NCBI GenBank assembly: GCA_031272885.1
Contig: JAISSX010000057.1
Coordinates: 1-64,000, forward strand
Source: Bifidobacteriaceae bacterium
GTDB taxonomy: Bacteria > Actinomycetota > Actinomycetes > Actinomycetales > WQXJ01
DNA: 64,000 nt
Direction: 5' to 3'
Shown here: positions 39,863 through 49,231 of the stretch, in pieces
How the letters are laid out: each line of letters opens with the position of its first letter
How positions within the stretch are numbered: the stretch's first letter is position 1
Program-made: the position numbers and the translations under genes
The notes under the pieces: generated by a model
The model's database searches: none
Seen by the model: only the letters and a program-made list of their open reading frames with translations
What the model was told of the DNA's origin: nothing

Positions 39863-40408
39863 TTACATCTTAAGGAGGTTCAGCTTGCCGCCGATGACGG
39901 GCAGCGGCTTGTACTTGCCGCCGGCCGCGTTGACGATGCCGATGATGATCAGCACCCACATGGCCAGGGCAACCAGGCCGTAGAGGCCGAACAAGGCCAC
40001 GCCCAGCCCCCAAGTGATGGCCAAGCCGATGCCACCCAGGATGCTGAAGACGATGCTCGCGCCGATCGAGAAGATGATCAGGGTGAGGGCCTGGTTGGTG
40101 TGGTACCGGGCGAAGCGGGAAGTCTTGTAGGTACCCGACAGCAGCGGCACCAGGATCAAGATGCCCAGGTAGGCCAGCACGGCATGGATCTTGTTGGCCT
40201 GGATGTCCGGGTCAACCCCGGGGGCCGCGGCATAGGGGGCCTGCGGGTAGCCGGCGGCGGGTGCCGCGGCGTATGGCTGGGCCGGCGGCGGGTAACCGGG
40301 AGCGCCGGCAGCAGGTGTAGCGGCGTACGGCTGGGCTGGTTGGTCCGGCTGGGCCGGCGGCTGCTGCTCGTACGGAGGCTGGGGCTGGTAGGGCGGTGGG
40401 GTGGTCAT
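39863..40408 (-). CDS. DUF4870 domain membrane protein
   Basis: A 181-residue protein. The first ~70 residues are a Pro/Gln/Ala/Tyr-rich cytosolic tail with repeated PYAA and QPPYEQQPP units. The rest is the DUF4870 domain: KIHAVLAYLGILILVPLLSG, the FARYHTNQALTLIIFSI motif and two more helices ending AMWVLIIIGIVNAAGGKYKPLP. The function is unknown; relatives are small Tic20-like membrane proteins. The ATG at 40408 has AAAGGA upstream and fits better than ATG 40414. It lies between two copies of the inverted-repeat element. Confidence 0.88.
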   Translation of the reverse strand: MTTPPPYQPQPPYEQQPPAQPDQPAQPYAATPAAGAPGYPPPAQPYAAAPAAGYPQAPYAAAPGVDPDIQANKIHAVLAYLGILILVPLLSGTYKTSRFARYHTNQALTLIIFSIGASIVFSILGGIGLAITWGLGVALFGLYGLVALAMWVLIIIGIVNAAGGKYKPLPVIGGKLNLLKM

Positions 40409-40475
40409 TGGCATCCTTTCGCTGGGGCACTTCGCCGTGCCATGACCCCAACCTAGCGTGACGACATCGCCCGGT

Positions 40476-40658
40476 TCAATCGGCCTGGCCCGGACGGCGG
40501 GGTGGCACGGCAAGGTCGATCACGCCATCGTCCAGGAAAGTGTCGAACGGCGGGGCGTCCACCACCACTTCGTGGATGTCGTGGCGCTTGCGTTCCTTCT
40601 CGTCGTTCCAGTGCACCAGGCCGGGCAGGAACACGCCCATCGGATCGGGGATGCTCAC
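40476..40658 (-). CDS. Small conserved-looking hypothetical protein
   Basis: A 60-residue charged protein that starts SIPDPMGVFLPGLVHWNDEK and has a DAPPFDTFLDDGVIDL stretch. It has no membrane segment or known motif. I do not recognise the family, but the balanced composition and a TAGGCT -10 box 8 nt before the GTG start argue that it is real. The gene upstream on the same strand ends 22 nt before this start, so the promoter is squeezed into that gap and the end of the YjbR gene. Confidence 0.55.
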   Translation of the reverse strand: MSIPDPMGVFLPGLVHWNDEKERKRHDIHEVVVDAPPFDTFLDDGVIDLAVPPRRPGQAD

Positions 40659-40666
40659 ATCTCCAG

Positions 40667-40672
40667 AGCCTA
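40667..40672 (-). promoter_or_regulatory. Leaderless -10 box TAGGCT
   Basis: On the minus strand TAGGCT is followed by 8 nt and the GTG at 40658. Confidence 0.55.
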
Positions 40673-40680
40673 CTCGGTGC

Positions 40681-41064
40681 CTACTCGGGCTTGCCGCCCA
40701 CCTGGTCGGCCAGTTCTTTGGGTGCCACCATGGTGTAGGCGTCGGTCAGCAGTTCACGCACTTCGGAGAAGTCGCTCACCTGGTCCAACGCCAACGCCAT
40801 CCAGGGGTTGGCGTGCGGCGCCGGGCGGAAGCGCGGGTCATCCAGCAAGATGGCATGCTCCGAAGGCACCGGCTTGAAAATCAGCAGCCGCTCCGTGCCG
40901 GCCAGTCCACCTTGGTACCAGCCGAACAGCCGCCGGCCGATGCGGAATGTCAAGACGCCCCAGGTTGGCTCGGCATACGCCTCCGGCAGGCCCCCAACTA
41001 TCCGCAACACTTCGGCCAGGACCGTATCCTCCGGATCATAGGCGGGCTTCCAAACTCTGGCCAT
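40681..41064 (-). CDS. MmcQ/YjbR family protein
   Basis: A 127-residue protein of the YjbR double-wing fold. VLRIVGGLPEAYAEPTWGVLTFRIGRR at the N terminus and LDDPRFRPAPH, then PWMALALDQ and a C-terminal ELLTDAYTMVAPKELA helix, match the family. It was once described as DNA-binding from its fold; the actual role is unknown. The start is ATG at 41064 with a CATACT box 6 nt upstream, probably leaderless. It lies just inside the repeat element at 41093. Confidence 0.85.
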   Translation of the reverse strand: MARVWKPAYDPEDTVLAEVLRIVGGLPEAYAEPTWGVLTFRIGRRLFGWYQGGLAGTERLLIFKPVPSEHAILLDDPRFRPAPHANPWMALALDQVSDFSEVRELLTDAYTMVAPKELADQVGGKPE

Positions 41065-41092
41065 ACCACCAGTATGCCCGCCCACCTCTCCT

Positions 41093-41220
41093 CACGAAAG
41101 GTCAATTCTGTCAGCCCAAGCCGTTTCGCTAGAGGCGTAACAGCAGGTCACAGGCTTGGCTGTCCATGGCCGCAACGACGGAATTGACCTTTCGCGCCGG
41201 AAAAGTGACCTCTCGCGAGG
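41093..41220. repeat. AAAGGTCAATTCC inverted-repeat element C
   Basis: CACGAAAGGTCAATTCTGTC (from 41093) faces GACGGAATTGACCTTTCGCG (41177-41196), with the same right end CCGGAAAAGTGACCTCTCGC and GAGG as element B. An inner inverted pair, CCCAAGCC with GGCTTGG, nests inside. With element B it brackets the DUF4870, small and YjbR genes. Confidence 0.8.
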
Positions 41221-41267
41221 GGTGGGGGTTAGTGGGGGTGGGGGGATGGTGGGGGGATGGTGGGGGG

Positions 41268-41852
41268 CTAGTGGGGGAGGTGGCGGCCGATCAGCTTCCA
41301 GGCCGTGGGAAACAGGGCCGATGCCGCCACCACCTTAATGGCGTCGCCCACCAGGAACGGCACCAACCCGGCCACCAGCGCCTGGCGCAGCGACAAGCCC
41401 GCCGCCCAAGCCAGGTACGGCACACCCAACACGTACACAGTGGCCGATGCCGCCGCCATCACTCCCAGCGACGGCGCCACCTTCCGGTCCGCCCCCCGCG
41501 CGGCCGCCCAACCGGCCAAGGCCGCCGCCGCCACGTAGCCCACCAGATAACCCAGGGTGGGCACGCCCACGCCATGGGCGCCGCCAGCGAAAACCGGCGC
41601 CCCGGCCAGGCCCACCACCAGGAACAACACCATCGACAAGGCGGCCCGCCGGGCCCCCAGAACGGTGCCGGCAGTCAACACCGCAAAGGTGCCCAGCGAC
41701 AACGGCACCGGCGTGAAGCCCAGCGGAATCGAGACCTGCCCCAGCGCCGCCACCCAGGCCGCTCCCAGAACAATGCCCACGGCATCCTTGACGCGCGAAC
41801 GGCCCAACAGATCGGCCAAGACAGGTACAGCGGGGGTGGCGATGACGGTCAC
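41268..41852 (-). CDS. bioY: Biotin transporter BioY
   Basis: A 194-residue membrane protein with six helices, the substrate-binding S component for biotin. LGQVSIPLGFTPVPLSLGTF is the signature first segment, followed by GARRAALSMVLFLVVGLAGAPVFAGG and PTLGYLVGYVAAA. The ATP-binding partners bioM and bioN are not nearby; it may work alone or with a shared energising module. AGAGGAGG precedes the GTG by 6 nt. I saw no clear BioQ or BirA operator in the 138-nt gap to truB. G-rich simple sequence (GGTGGGGG repeats, 41220-41267) follows its stop. Confidence 0.95.
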   Translation of the reverse strand: MTVIATPAVPVLADLLGRSRVKDAVGIVLGAAWVAALGQVSIPLGFTPVPLSLGTFAVLTAGTVLGARRAALSMVLFLVVGLAGAPVFAGGAHGVGVPTLGYLVGYVAAAALAGWAAARGADRKVAPSLGVMAAASATVYVLGVPYLAWAAGLSLRQALVAGLVPFLVGDAIKVVAASALFPTAWKLIGRHLPH

Positions 41853-41990
41853 AGCGGGCCTCCTCTTTGGGTGATGTCTCCAAACCGGTTCCCACGCTAT
41901 GTCGAGGCCGGCCAGATCAACGCCAGGGGCGGCCCCGAAGTTCCCCTCCCGGGTTTGTGGCAGCCCTACAACCCCGGCCAGCGGCGGCCC

Positions 41991-42923
41991 CTAAGCGAAC
42001 ACGACCACCGGCCGGGCCCGGCCGTCTTGATCCCGCAGCAGTGCCACCAGGGCGCCATCGGGCGCCAGGCCGGCCACCATCTGGTCCTGGCCGGCATCCG
42101 AGGGCGCGGCCGTCAACCCGTGGCTCAGGTCTTGGCTTTCGCGGCCAGTCAATTGCCGCACCGGGAACCGGGCCGCCGCCGCCTGGGCCAACGGCAGCAC
42201 CGGCGGCTGACCGGCCGCCGCCGCTGCCTCTAGGGCCTCAACCGTCACAGCCTGGTCGGCCGTGTAGGGACCAACCCGCAGCCGGCGCAGCGCCGTAACG
42301 TGCCCACCCACACCCAAAGCGGTGCCCAGGTCGCGGGCCAAGGCCCGCACATAGGTGCCGGAACTACAGCCCACCGCCACATCCAGGTCCAGGTAATCGC
42401 CTTCAGGCCGGCAGGCCAGCAGGTCGAACCGCGCCACCTCGACCGGGCGGGCAGGCAGCGACACCTCTTCACCGGCCCGCACCCGGGCGTAGGCCCGCCG
42501 GCCGCCCACTTTAATGGCGCTGACCGCCGAAGGCACCTGTTCGATGGCGCCGGTCAGGCCGGCCATGGCCGCCAACACCGCCGGAGTCGGATCGGCCGGG
42601 TCGAGCCCGGCTGGGTTGACTAGACCCGTCCCCGAAGACCAGGCGCCCAGCGCCTCGGTGACCTCACCCTCGGCATCGTCCGTGACAGTGGCCGCACCCA
42701 ACCGGATGGTGGCCACGTAGGACTTGTCGCAACCCACCAGATAGGTCAGCAGCCGGGTGGCCTTACCCACACCCAACACCAGCACCCCGGTGGCGCAGGG
42801 GTCCAGCGTGCCGGCGTGGCCCACCCGGCGCGTGGCGGCCAGGCGGCGCACCAGCGAAACCATGTCGTGCGAGGTGCGCCCGGCCGGCTTGTCCAGGATG
42901 ACCAGCCCGTCAGGCCAAGGCAT
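41991..42923 (-). CDS. truB: tRNA pseudouridine(55) synthase
   Basis: Makes pseudouridine 55 in the tRNA T loop. The 310-residue protein has [20 protein letters not shown], then [20 protein letters not shown] with the catalytic Asp in [36 protein letters not shown] and [12 protein letters not shown]. The ATG at 42923 overlaps the last codons of rbfA by 14 nt. A longer upstream frame is a shadow of rbfA. The C-terminal PUA-like part is intact. The normal partner ribF lies 3.8 kb away. Confidence 0.97.
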   Translation of the reverse strand: MPWPDGLVILDKPAGRTSHDMVSLVRRLAATRRVGHAGTLDPCATGVLVLGVGKATRLLTYLVGCDKSYVATIRLGAATVTDDAEGEVTEALGAWSSGTGLVNPAGLDPADPTPAVLAAMAGLTGAIEQVPSAVSAIKVGGRRAYARVRAGEEVSLPARPVEVARFDLLACRPEGDYLDLDVAVGCSSGTYVRALARDLGTALGVGGHVTALRRLRVGPYTADQAVTVEALEAAAAAGQPPVLPLAQAAAARFPVRQLTGRESQDLSHGLTAAPSDAGQDQMVAGLAPDGALVALLRDQDGRARPVVVFA

Positions 42924-43422
42924 CGCCACCGCCGGGGTCGCCGAAGTAGAAGCGGTCGCCATCGCCATCGTCATCGGCCGCCAGGCCGTCGGAGTCGTCG
43001 TCTTCGGCCGGATGGCGGTACGGATCGGCCTCGCCGGCGTAAGAAGCCCCGGCGGCCTTGGCCGCCAGTTCGGCGTCCCGCGCCGCGGCCTGCTGCAACG
43101 CCTCCTCGATGCGGTGGGCGCCATCGGGCAACTGATCCAACTGGAAGTCCAGCGACGGGGTGAGGCGCAACCCAAGCACCTTGCCCACCTCGGACCGGAT
43201 CAACCCCTTGGCCGAGGCCAGCGCCGCCGCCGTATCAGCCGCCGCCGCGTCATCACCCAACACCGTGTAGAAAACGGTGGCGTGGTGCAGGTCGCCGGTG
43301 ACGCGGACCTCGGTCACGGTGATGAAACCCAGGCGGGGGTCCTTAATGCGGCCCCCCGCCATCTGGGCCACCACCTCGCGGATGCGGTCCGCCACGCGCC
43401 GCTGCCGGGGTGACTCCCCCAT
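42910..43422 (-). CDS. rbfA: Ribosome-binding factor A
   Basis: A 170-residue assembly factor for the 30S subunit. The KH-like core has [40 protein letters not shown] and [20 protein letters not shown]. The C-terminal ~40 residues form an acidic tail rich in Asp and Gly ([19 protein letters not shown]), longer than in most relatives. Its ATG overlaps the infB stop as TGATG, so the two genes are translationally coupled. It also overlaps truB at the other end. Confidence 0.97.
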   Translation of the reverse strand: MGESPRQRRVADRIREVVAQMAGGRIKDPRLGFITVTEVRVTGDLHHATVFYTVLGDDAAAADTAAALASAKGLIRSEVGKVLGLRLTPSLDFQLDQLPDGAHRIEEALQQAAARDAELAAKAAGASYAGEADPYRHPAEDDDSDGLAADDDGDGDRFYFGDPGGGDALA

Positions 43423-46400
43423 CAGACGCGCTCCTTTTCACGCACCTCGTAGGTTTCGATCACGTCATCTTCCTGGATGTCGTTGAACGATCCCAGGCCG
43501 ATACCGCACTCGTAGCCCTCCCGGACCTCGGTGACGTCATCCTTGAAGCGGCGCAGCGACTCGATGGTCAGGCCCTCACCCACCACGGTGCCGGCGCGCA
43601 GCACGCGCACCTTGTTGCCGCGGTGGATCAGGCCGGAGCGCACCAGGCAGCCGGCAATGTTGCCGAACTTGGAGGACCGGAAGATTTCGCGGACCTCGGC
43701 CGTGCCCAGGCGGACCTCCTCGTATTCGGGCTTGAGCAGGCCCTTCAAGGCGGCCTCGACATCGTCGATAGCCTGGTAGATGACCGAATAGAAGCGCACG
43801 TCAACGCCCTCACGTTCGGCCAGGTCCTCCACCCGCTCGGCAAAGCGGACGTTGAAGCCGATGATGATGGCGTTGTCCACGCCGGCCAGGTTGACGTCGT
43901 TCTGGGTGATGGCACCCACGCCGCGGTGGATCACCCGCAGGGCCACCGACTCGCCCACGTCGATCTGCAGCAGCGAGTCTTCCAAGGCCTCGACCGAACC
44001 GGAAACGTCGCCCTTGATGACCAGGTTGAGGGTCTCCACCTTGCCCAATTCGAGGGCCTTGGTGAAGTCCTCCAACGAGATCCGCTTGCGGCGTTTGGCC
44101 AGCGTGGCGGCCCGTTCGGCCGCTTCGCGCTTCTCCGCGATCTGCCGCGCCGTACGGTCATCCGGCGCCACCAGGAAGGTGTCACCGGCGCGCGGCACCG
44201 ACGTCATGCCGATCACCTGCACCGGCCGCGACGGCAGCGCCTCCGCCACCGTTTCGCCCAGTTCGTCGAACATGGCGCGCACCCGGCCGTGGGCGGTACC
44301 CGCGACGATGGCGTCCCCCACCTTCAGCGTGCCGGACTGCACCAGGGCGGTCACCATGGCGCCACGGCCCTTGTCCAGGTTGGCTTCGATGGCGACACCG
44401 CGGGCGGCCTTGTTCGGGTTGGCCCGCAGGTCGAGGCCGGCGTCCGCCGTCAGCAGGACGGCCTCCAACAGGTCGTCGATGCCGATGCGTTGCTTGGCGC
44501 TGACGTCGACAAACATGGTTTGGCCGCCGTACTCCTCGGCCACCAGGTTGTATTCGGTCAGTTGGGCCCGGATCTTCTGCGGGTTGGCGCCATCGACATC
44601 GATCTTGTTGACCGCCACCACGATCGGCACATCGGCCGCCTGGGCGTGGTTCAAGGCCTCGATGGTTTGCGGCATGACGCCGTCATCGGCCGCCACCACC
44701 AAGATGGCGATGTCCGTCACTTGGGCGCCGCGGGCACGCATGGCGGTGAAGGCCTCGTGACCGGGGGTGTCGATGAAGGTGATGGCACGGGTTTCGCCTT
44801 CGTGCTCCGTCAACACCTGGTAGGCGCCGATGTGCTGGGTGATGCCGCCGTGTTCGCCTTCCACCACGCGGGTATGCCTGATGGCGTCCAACAGCTTGGT
44901 TTTGCCGTGGTCCACGTGGCCCATGACGGTGACAACCGGCGGGCGAGGCTCCAGGTCTTCGTCGCCTTCGGCGTCCAGTTCGGCCTGCAGGTCGATGTCG
45001 AACGAGTCCAGCAGTTCGCGGTCCTCGTCCTCCGGGGAGACGATCTCAACCACGTAGCCCAGCTCGGCACCCAGGGCACCCATGGTGTCCTCATCCAGGG
45101 ACTGAGTGGCGGTGGCCATCTCGCCCAGGTTGAACAGGACCGTCACCAGGGCGGCCGGGTTGGCGCCGATCTTGTCACCAAAGTCGGTCAGCGAGGCGCC
45201 GCGGCGCAGACGCACCAGTGTGGTGCCATCGCCGCGCGGGACCCGCACACCGCCCAACGTGGGGGCATCGGCCTGCTCGAACTCTTGGCGCTTGGCGCGC
45301 TTCGACTTGCGGCCCTTGGCGGACTTGCCGCTGCCACGGCCGAACGCGCCCTGGGTTTGGCCACGGCCGCCGGCGCCACGGCCACGACCGGCCGGGCCGC
45401 TGCCGGAACCGCCAGGGCCGCCACCGGGGCCACCGGCACCGCCGAAACCGCCGCCGGCACCGCCACGGCCACCGCCGGCACCGCGACCGGTCCGGCCGGG
45501 CGCGGCCGTGCCGCGCCCGCCACCGCCAGTGCCGAGTCCACCACCGGGCCCGGCTGCGCCGGGCCCGCGGCCAACCGAGGGCCGTCCTGCGACCTGGCCG
45601 GGGCTGGGCCGCGGCCCACCGGGCCGGGTTTCGGCGCCGGGGCCACGGCTGCCGCCGGGCCGGGGCATGCCTTGCGAGGCGGCGAATGGGTTATTGCCGG
45701 GCCTGGGCCCGCCCGGCCGGGGCACCGCGCCGCCGCGCATGCCCTGCGTGGGGGCGAACGGGTTGTTGCCGGGCCGGGGACCGCCGGGGCGCGGGCCGCC
45801 CGGGCGGGGCGGGGCCGGGGTTTCACCCTCGGCGGCTGGCGCCGCCGGGGAAGGGGCCGGACCGGCCGCAGCGGGGGCCGCCGGGACGGGCGCCGCCGTA
45901 GCCGCCGGGGCCGCCGGCGCTGGCGCAGCCGGAGTCTGGGCCGCCGGCGCCACAGGGGCAGCCGCCGTCACCGAGGCAGCCGCCGTCACCGGGGCAGCCG
46001 GTGTCACCGGGGCAGCTGCCGCCGGCGTTTCGGCCACCGCGGCCGGGGTTGGCACCTCAGCCGCCGCAGCCGGGGCCGCCGCGGGGGCAGGCGCCGCCGG
46101 CGCAGCCGCTGCGGGAGCGGCCGGGGTTGGGGCAGCCGGCGCCGCCGAGGCGGGCGCCGCAGGCGCAGCAACCGGGGCAGACGCCGCAGCGGGGGCCGCC
46201 GGGACGGGCGCCGCAGGCGCAGCCGGCGCCGCCGGGGCAGCGGCCGCGGCGGCCACCGGTTCAGGGGCCGGTTCCGGTTCGGGCGCCGGGGGCGGGAAAG
46301 CCTCGCGGATCTTTCGCACCACAGGGGCTTCGATGGTCGAAGAGGCGGACTTGACGTACTCGCCTATCTCGCTCAACTTGGCGAGCAGGTCCTTCGACGA

Positions 46401-46445
46401 CACCCCAAGCTCTTTGGCGAGCGCGGAGACGCGCTGTTTTTGCAC
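43422..46445 (-). CDS. infB: Translation initiation factor IF-2
   Basis: GTPase of 1007 residues that brings initiator tRNA to the ribosome. The N-terminal IF2N domain is [20 protein letters not shown]. Residues ~55-385 are low-complexity: first Ala/Pro repeats ([15 protein letters not shown]), then Gly/Arg/Pro ([16 protein letters not shown] appears twice with variations, then GGGGRG runs). The G domain near 500-670 has [29 protein letters not shown] and VNKID. Domains II, III and IV follow to the end. The GTG start has GGAG upstream. The long open frame on the opposite strand is a composition artefact. Confidence 0.98.
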   Translation of the reverse strand: MQKQRVSALAKELGVSSKDLLAKLSEIGEYVKSASSTIEAPVVRKIREAFPPPAPEPEPAPEPVAAAAAAPAAPAAPAAPVPAAPAAASAPVAAPAAPASAAPAAPTPAAPAAAAPAAPAPAAAPAAAAEVPTPAAVAETPAAAAPVTPAAPVTAAASVTAAAPVAPAAQTPAAPAPAAPAATAAPVPAAPAAAGPAPSPAAPAAEGETPAPPRPGGPRPGGPRPGNNPFAPTQGMRGGAVPRPGGPRPGNNPFAASQGMPRPGGSRGPGAETRPGGPRPSPGQVAGRPSVGRGPGAAGPGGGLGTGGGGRGTAAPGRTGRGAGGGRGGAGGGFGGAGGPGGGPGGSGSGPAGRGRGAGGRGQTQGAFGRGSGKSAKGRKSKRAKRQEFEQADAPTLGGVRVPRGDGTTLVRLRRGASLTDFGDKIGANPAALVTVLFNLGEMATATQSLDEDTMGALGAELGYVVEIVSPEDEDRELLDSFDIDLQAELDAEGDEDLEPRPPVVTVMGHVDHGKTKLLDAIRHTRVVEGEHGGITQHIGAYQVLTEHEGETRAITFIDTPGHEAFTAMRARGAQVTDIAILVVAADDGVMPQTIEALNHAQAADVPIVVAVNKIDVDGANPQKIRAQLTEYNLVAEEYGGQTMFVDVSAKQRIGIDDLLEAVLLTADAGLDLRANPNKAARGVAIEANLDKGRGAMVTALVQSGTLKVGDAIVAGTAHGRVRAMFDELGETVAEALPSRPVQVIGMTSVPRAGDTFLVAPDDRTARQIAEKREAAERAATLAKRRKRISLEDFTKALELGKVETLNLVIKGDVSGSVEALEDSLLQIDVGESVALRVIHRGVGAITQNDVNLAGVDNAIIIGFNVRFAERVEDLAEREGVDVRFYSVIYQAIDDVEAALKGLLKPEYEEVRLGTAEVREIFRSSKFGNIAGCLVRSGLIHRGNKVRVLRAGTVVGEGLTIESLRRFKDDVTEVREGYECGIGLGSFNDIQEDDVIETYEVREKERV

Positions 46446-46572
46446 TTCACTCCTGTCTTGGCCCGTTCCAAGGCAGGAGCGGACCGTCTAGCTGTGGGTA
46501 CTCATTGCAGGGCACTCATTGTGTGTCCATCACTTTGTTCCACCCGCTTTCAACGGACTGGTCTGGTCAAGG

Positions 46573-46848
46573 TCAACCCTCTGACGCGCCGGCCACGGCC
46601 GCCACCAACGCCGCGGCGTCCACGCCACCCGTGTGGCGTAGCGCCCTGGCGAAGGCCCGGCGGCCGATGGCGCGGTTCACGCAGGCTGCGGTGGGGTGCA
46701 CCCAGGCGCCCCTTCCGGGCAGACGTGAAGCGGCATCGGGCACTAGCGCCGCCGGAACGGTACTGGTGTCCAACACCACGCGCAGAAGGTTGGAGCGTGG
46801 GCCCTTGGTGCGGCATCCCACGCACGTACGCTCCGGTTCAGCGGTCAT
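46573..46848 (-). CDS. ylxR: YlxR family RNA-binding protein (RnpM type)
   Basis: A 91-residue protein of the DUF448 family, which binds RNA and in Bacillus modulates RNase P. The family motif is ERTCVGCRTKGPRSNLLRVV near the N terminus; the GRGAWVHPTAACVNRAIGRRAF block in the second half is the other signature. The start is ATG at 46848 with GAGG at about 7 nt; an upstream frame adds five residues only. It is the expected gene before infB. nusA, which normally precedes it in the same operon, is 1.2 kb away on the other strand. Confidence 0.95.
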   Translation of the reverse strand: MTAEPERTCVGCRTKGPRSNLLRVVLDTSTVPAALVPDAASRLPGRGAWVHPTAACVNRAIGRRAFARALRHTGGVDAAALVAAVAGASEG

Positions 46849-46938
46849 GCCACAGCCTCGCAACGATTTGTGGAATGCCGGGCCAGCGGCCCAGCCTGGG
46901 ACAGTCTAGCCCAACGCGTTGGTCCAGCGCGCTGTCTT

Positions 46939-47868
46939 TCACCACCAGGATGGCAAGGCGGGGATGGGCTCACCCCAAGCGTGGGCCCACCGCAGTTGCC
47001 AATACAGCACCTGATCCACGTCCGAGGGGTAGGGCACCGCCCCGTAGTGCGTGGCCAGCGCGGTCTCCAGTTCGCGGATGGCCAGCCGCACGGCCGCGGC
47101 ATCGGCCGGCGTGTCCGGCAGTACGTAGGCGCCCTGGCGCGGGTCGCCACCGCCCTGGTTCAATGACGCCACCACCAGGGCCGCCGCCCGCTCTCGGTGG
47201 AACTGCGCCACCTGGCGCACTAACGAACGCAGCTCGTCGTCATCGACCACGCCTACGGCCAAGTATTCGGCCACGAAACCGGCCTGGTCCTCCGCCAGAG
47301 CCAGATCCCACAACACTTCCGTGCCCAGGTCATCCAGGCCTTCCACCCCGGGTGCCTCGGCCAACCCTCCCGGCCCGGCCAGGCCCGCCAACTCGACCGG
47401 CTGGGAGGTGGCCAACAGCCAAGCCATGTCCAGGCCGCGGTTGACGGCACCCCAGGTCCACCGGTCGTAGTTGCCGGTCTCGCCCGCCCAATCCAACAGT
47501 TGGCGGGTGCGGTCCAAGGCGGCCGTCAGAACGTCAGGTTGGCACACGGCATCGGGCACTGTGGCGGTATCAGCCTCACCGGACGAAGCCGGCAGCCCCA
47601 GCGCCTCCAGCCACACCGGGACTCCTTCCGCCACCAAGGTGAGGCCCTCCACCCGGTAGGGTGCAGCGGCCGATGGCGCCCCCACACAAGCCGCTGCCTG
47701 GTCACCCAACTGGCCCATCACCTGGCTCAACACGGCCGGGTCCCATTCGCGCTGGCCTTCGACCGCCCGCAAGGCCGGTCGGTCGCACCCGGCCAGGCTC
47801 AGCACCAGGCCGGCCGCCACGGCGACGGCGGCCCAAGCCTGGGCGCGGAAACGGGAACGGCGAGTCAT
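46939..47868 (-). CDS. DUF4439 (ferritin-like) lipoprotein
   Basis: A 309-residue exported protein. A basic n-region and hydrophobic segment AQAWAAVAVAAGLVLSLAGC end in a lipobox, so it is anchored in the membrane by an N-terminal lipid. The C-terminal ~150 residues (QAGFVAEYLAVGVVDD to the end) are helical and fit the DUF4439 ferritin-like domain. In mycobacteria a DUF4439 gene lies near and divergent from rimP-nusA, which supports the assignment. It is divergent from nusA here too. The start at 47868 has GGAGG, although only 2 nt away. The function is unknown. Confidence 0.75.
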   Translation of the reverse strand: MTRRSRFRAQAWAAVAVAAGLVLSLAGCDRPALRAVEGQREWDPAVLSQVMGQLGDQAAACVGAPSAAAPYRVEGLTLVAEGVPVWLEALGLPASSGEADTATVPDAVCQPDVLTAALDRTRQLLDWAGETGNYDRWTWGAVNRGLDMAWLLATSQPVELAGLAGPGGLAEAPGVEGLDDLGTEVLWDLALAEDQAGFVAEYLAVGVVDDDELRSLVRQVAQFHRERAAALVVASLNQGGGDPRQGAYVLPDTPADAAAVRLAIRELETALATHYGAVPYPSDVDQVLYWQLRWAHAWGEPIPALPSWW

Positions 47869-48017
47869 CGCCTCCGATCTTCCCACGAGACGGACCTGGG
47901 AAAACCCACCCGCGCCCGTTTGCCCAAGACCCTCGCGCGCATCCGGCCTGGGCCGATAGACTGCGGAATCATAAGTGAACACCCGGCCGCTTCCGGCCGG
48001 GCCCCGGGGAGGCGTCG

Positions 48018-49010
48018 ATGGACATCAACATGGCGGAACTGCGCGCACTGGAGCGCGAACGCGACATTCCGATGAGCCTGCTGATTCCCGCGATCGAACA
48101 GGCGATGCGGCTGGCGTATGAACGCACGCCCGGCGCCGCCAAGTCGGCCCGGGTGGAACTTGACCGCAAGACCGGCCACGTCACCGTCTGGGCCCAAGAA
48201 CGCGATGCCGAAGGCACAGTGACCCGCGAATGGGAGGACACCCCAAGCGACTTCGGCCGCGTGGCTGCCTCGACCGCCCGGCAGGTCATCATCCAGCGCC
48301 TGCGCGACGTGGAAGATGCCCACGTCATGGGCACTTTCCAGGGCAAAGAGGGCGACATTGTGGCCGGCGTCATCCAACAGTCCCGCGACCCACGCATCGT
48401 GCAGGTGGACGTGGGCGGCGTCGAAGCCGTGCTGCCGCCACATGAACAGGTGCCGGGCGAAACCTACCGCCACGGCGAGCGCATCCGGGCGCTGGTGCTC
48501 GATGTGACGCGCGGCCCCAAAGGCCCGTCCATCACCCTGTCCCGGTCACACCCCAACCTGGTGTCCCGCCTGTTCGCGCTGGAAGTGCCCGAGGTGGCGG
48601 ACGGCCGCGTGGTGATCGCATCGATTGCCCGCGAGGCCGGGCACCGCACCAAGATCGCTGTCCGGGCCACCCAGACCGGCATCAACGCCAAGGGCGCCTG
48701 CATCGGCCCCATGGGCCAGCGGGTGCGGGCCGTCATGAACGAACTGGGCGAAGAGAAGATCGACATTGTGGACTATTCGGACGAGCCCACCGAGTTTGTG
48801 GCCGCCGCCCTGTCCCCCGCCCGCGTCTCTTCGGTCGAAATCCTGGACGCCCGCGCCCACACCGCCCGCGCCATCGTGCCCGATTTCCAACTGTCGTTGG
48901 CCATCGGCCGCGAGGGCCAGAACGCCCGCCTGGCCGCCAAGCTGACCGGTTGGCGTATCGACATCCGGTCCGATGCCGCCCCCACACCCGAGGCCCCCAA
49001 GGCCGAGTAA
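48018..49010 (+). CDS. nusA: Transcription termination/antitermination factor NusA
   Basis: A 330-residue factor that binds RNA polymerase and nascent RNA. The N-terminal domain starts [20 protein letters not shown], then an S1 domain, and two KH domains containing [35 protein letters not shown] and [21 protein letters not shown]. It ends soon after KH2 and lacks the acidic repeats of E. coli NusA, as is normal for actinobacteria. GGGGAGG lies 5 nt before the ATG. Its orientation is opposite to ylxR-infB, and no rimP precedes it; the 149-nt gap to DUF4439 is too short for one. A 14-bp hairpin follows. Confidence 0.98.
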   Translation: MDINMAELRALERERDIPMSLLIPAIEQAMRLAYERTPGAAKSARVELDRKTGHVTVWAQERDAEGTVTREWEDTPSDFGRVAASTARQVIIQRLRDVEDAHVMGTFQGKEGDIVAGVIQQSRDPRIVQVDVGGVEAVLPPHEQVPGETYRHGERIRALVLDVTRGPKGPSITLSRSHPNLVSRLFALEVPEVADGRVVIASIAREAGHRTKIAVRATQTGINAKGACIGPMGQRVRAVMNELGEEKIDIVDYSDEPTEFVAAALSPARVSSVEILDARAHTARAIVPDFQLSLAIGREGQNARLAAKLTGWRIDIRSDAAPTPEAPKAE

Positions 49011-49049
49011 CTAGGTGGTTGGCTGGTCTGCCCGCCCGGGTTAAGCAAG

Positions 49050-49090
49050 GGTGGCCGGGCGGATCCCCTCCACGTCTCCGCCCGGCCACC
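49050..49090 (+). terminator. Strong hairpin after nusA
   Basis: GGTGGCCGGGCGGA (49050-49063) and TCCGCCCGGCCACC (49077-49090) pair perfectly. There is no U tract. A second perfect hairpin, CCATGGGGA with TCCCCATGG, lies at 49148-49169, just upstream of the lipoprotein gene. Confidence 0.7.
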
Positions 49091-49231
49091 AAGACCCGCT
49101 GGCACGGGCCCTGACTACTGGACACTAACGGTTGCGCCAACCGCCCGCCATGGGGAGAAGTCCCCATGGCGTCGCCCCACTCAGCCCGTTGGTTTGACCT
49201 TGACCCACTAACCCTCAAGGAGGTGTCAACG

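Noticed and set aside
43410-47444. 1344-codon open frame opposite infB and its neighbours
   Set aside because: It mirrors the Ala/Pro/Gly-rich infB sequence, covers parts of four real genes and has no family motifs. Long antisense frames are expected in such GC-rich coding DNA.
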